From the NCBI GenBank assembly GCA_946623915.1, contig CAMORQ010000133.1, forward strand, positions 1 through 5,896: a DNA stretch of 5,896 nucleotides, given 5' to 3'. The notes below the pieces were generated by a model, which ran no database searches, was not told the DNA's origin, and saw only the letters and a list, made by a program, of their open reading frames with translations. Position 1 is the stretch's first letter, and each line of letters opens with the position of its first letter. The translations under genes and the position numbers were made by a program. This document shows positions 5,648-5,896 of the stretch, piece by piece. The stretch is from an uncultured Coriobacteriaceae bacterium (lineage in GTDB: Bacteria; Actinomycetota; Coriobacteriia; Coriobacteriales; Eggerthellaceae).

Positions 5648-5896
5648 ATGACCAAGTATGGAATGGCAATCAACCTCCATCGTTGCATTGGGTGTCGCAC
5701 GTGCACGGTTAGCTGCAAAATGGAGAACCATGTGGCGGACGGCATTGCGCGCATGCATGTCGTGAACCCCGACGGCAGCGATTTGGGCAGCGAAGACAAG
5801 CCCACAGGAACCTACCCGAACATTTCGATGGTATGGCGTCCCGTTCCCTGCCAGCACTGCGACAACCCGGTATGCGTAGACGTGTGCCCTGTCGGC
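5648..5896 (+). CDS. 4Fe-4S dicluster electron-transfer subunit (DmsB-like), N-terminal part
   Basis: The first 83 residues are in the window; the gene runs off the right edge. Residues 13-23 (C-x2-C-x2-C-x3-C) form the first cysteine group. Residues 68-80 (CQHCDNPVCVDVC, C-x2-C-x4-C-x3-C) form the second, followed by the Pro of a classic ferredoxin motif. The opening MTKYGMAINLHRCIGCRTCT is typical of the FeS subunit of DMSO-reductase-type and polysulfide-reductase-type complexes, which normally have four clusters and about 180-220 residues. It would carry electrons from a membrane quinol-oxidising subunit to the FeS cluster of the catalytic protein upstream. There is no signal peptide, consistent with export alongside the Tat-bearing partner. 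A membrane anchor gene (DmsC- or NrfD-like) and a TorD-type chaperone are expected beyond the window, by family habit only. Confidence 0.95.
   Translation, partial: MTKYGMAINLHRCIGCRTCTVSCKMENHVADGIARMHVVNPDGSDLGSEDKPTGTYPNISMVWRPVPCQHCDNPVCVDVCPVG

Noticed and set aside
4754..5857. 367-codon minus-strand open frame spanning both molybdoenzyme subunits
   Set aside because: It crosses two well-supported plus-strand genes and their ribosome site, so it is a compositional artefact.
1..5896. CRISPR array, tRNA or rRNA genes
   Set aside because: No regularly spaced repeats, no tRNA cloverleaf or rRNA-like sequence was seen on either strand.

Overview
The window is high-GC DNA that looks like Coriobacteriia, probably Eggerthellaceae. 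The main reason is the right half, a Tat-exported, lipid-anchored DMSO-reductase-family molybdoenzyme followed by a 4Fe-4S partner. Anaerobic gut actinobacteria of this group carry many such operons. The taxonomic call is an inference from gene content and style; no marker gene is present.

The left third (1-1293) is mostly gene wreckage. It opens with the C-terminal two membrane helices of a DUF4405-like (flavinylation-associated cytochrome) protein on the plus strand. Facing it on the minus strand are three broken pieces: a short unrecognised frameshifted gene (1069-1293), a frameshifted and truncated flavodoxin (700-1072) whose start overlaps that gene's stop, and the middle of an amidohydrolase (about 279-677). 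The flavodoxin/amidohydrolase junction carries a perfect 29-bp inverted repeat. One arm is native flavodoxin sequence and the other is an inverted copy placed exactly at the breakpoint.

The middle (1294-2778) has a short regulatory region with a perfect TATAAT box running into a perfect 14-bp palindrome. It leads into an intact Fic-family gene with a C-terminal winged helix-turn-helix. The Fic active-site loop is degenerate: the catalytic His is Lys and several other signature positions have changed. The N-terminal inhibitory Glu is also replaced, by Ala. This reads as a Fic fold kept for something other than AMP transfer, possibly DNA-binding regulation.

The right half starts with a 229-bp leader (2779-3007) holding a palindrome, a U-tract hairpin resembling an intrinsic terminator or attenuator, and a strong ribosome site. 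It is followed by the catalytic molybdopterin subunit (3008-5635) and the start of its electron-transfer subunit (5648 to the window end). The catalytic subunit resembles DmsA overall. However, its molybdenum-ligand region aligns better with the Asp-type NarG pattern than with the Ser of DmsA, so its substrate should not be assumed to be DMSO. The likely working unit is a cell-surface respiratory reductase fed by the FeS subunit and an unseen membrane anchor. The Fic/HTH protein immediately upstream is a candidate regulator.
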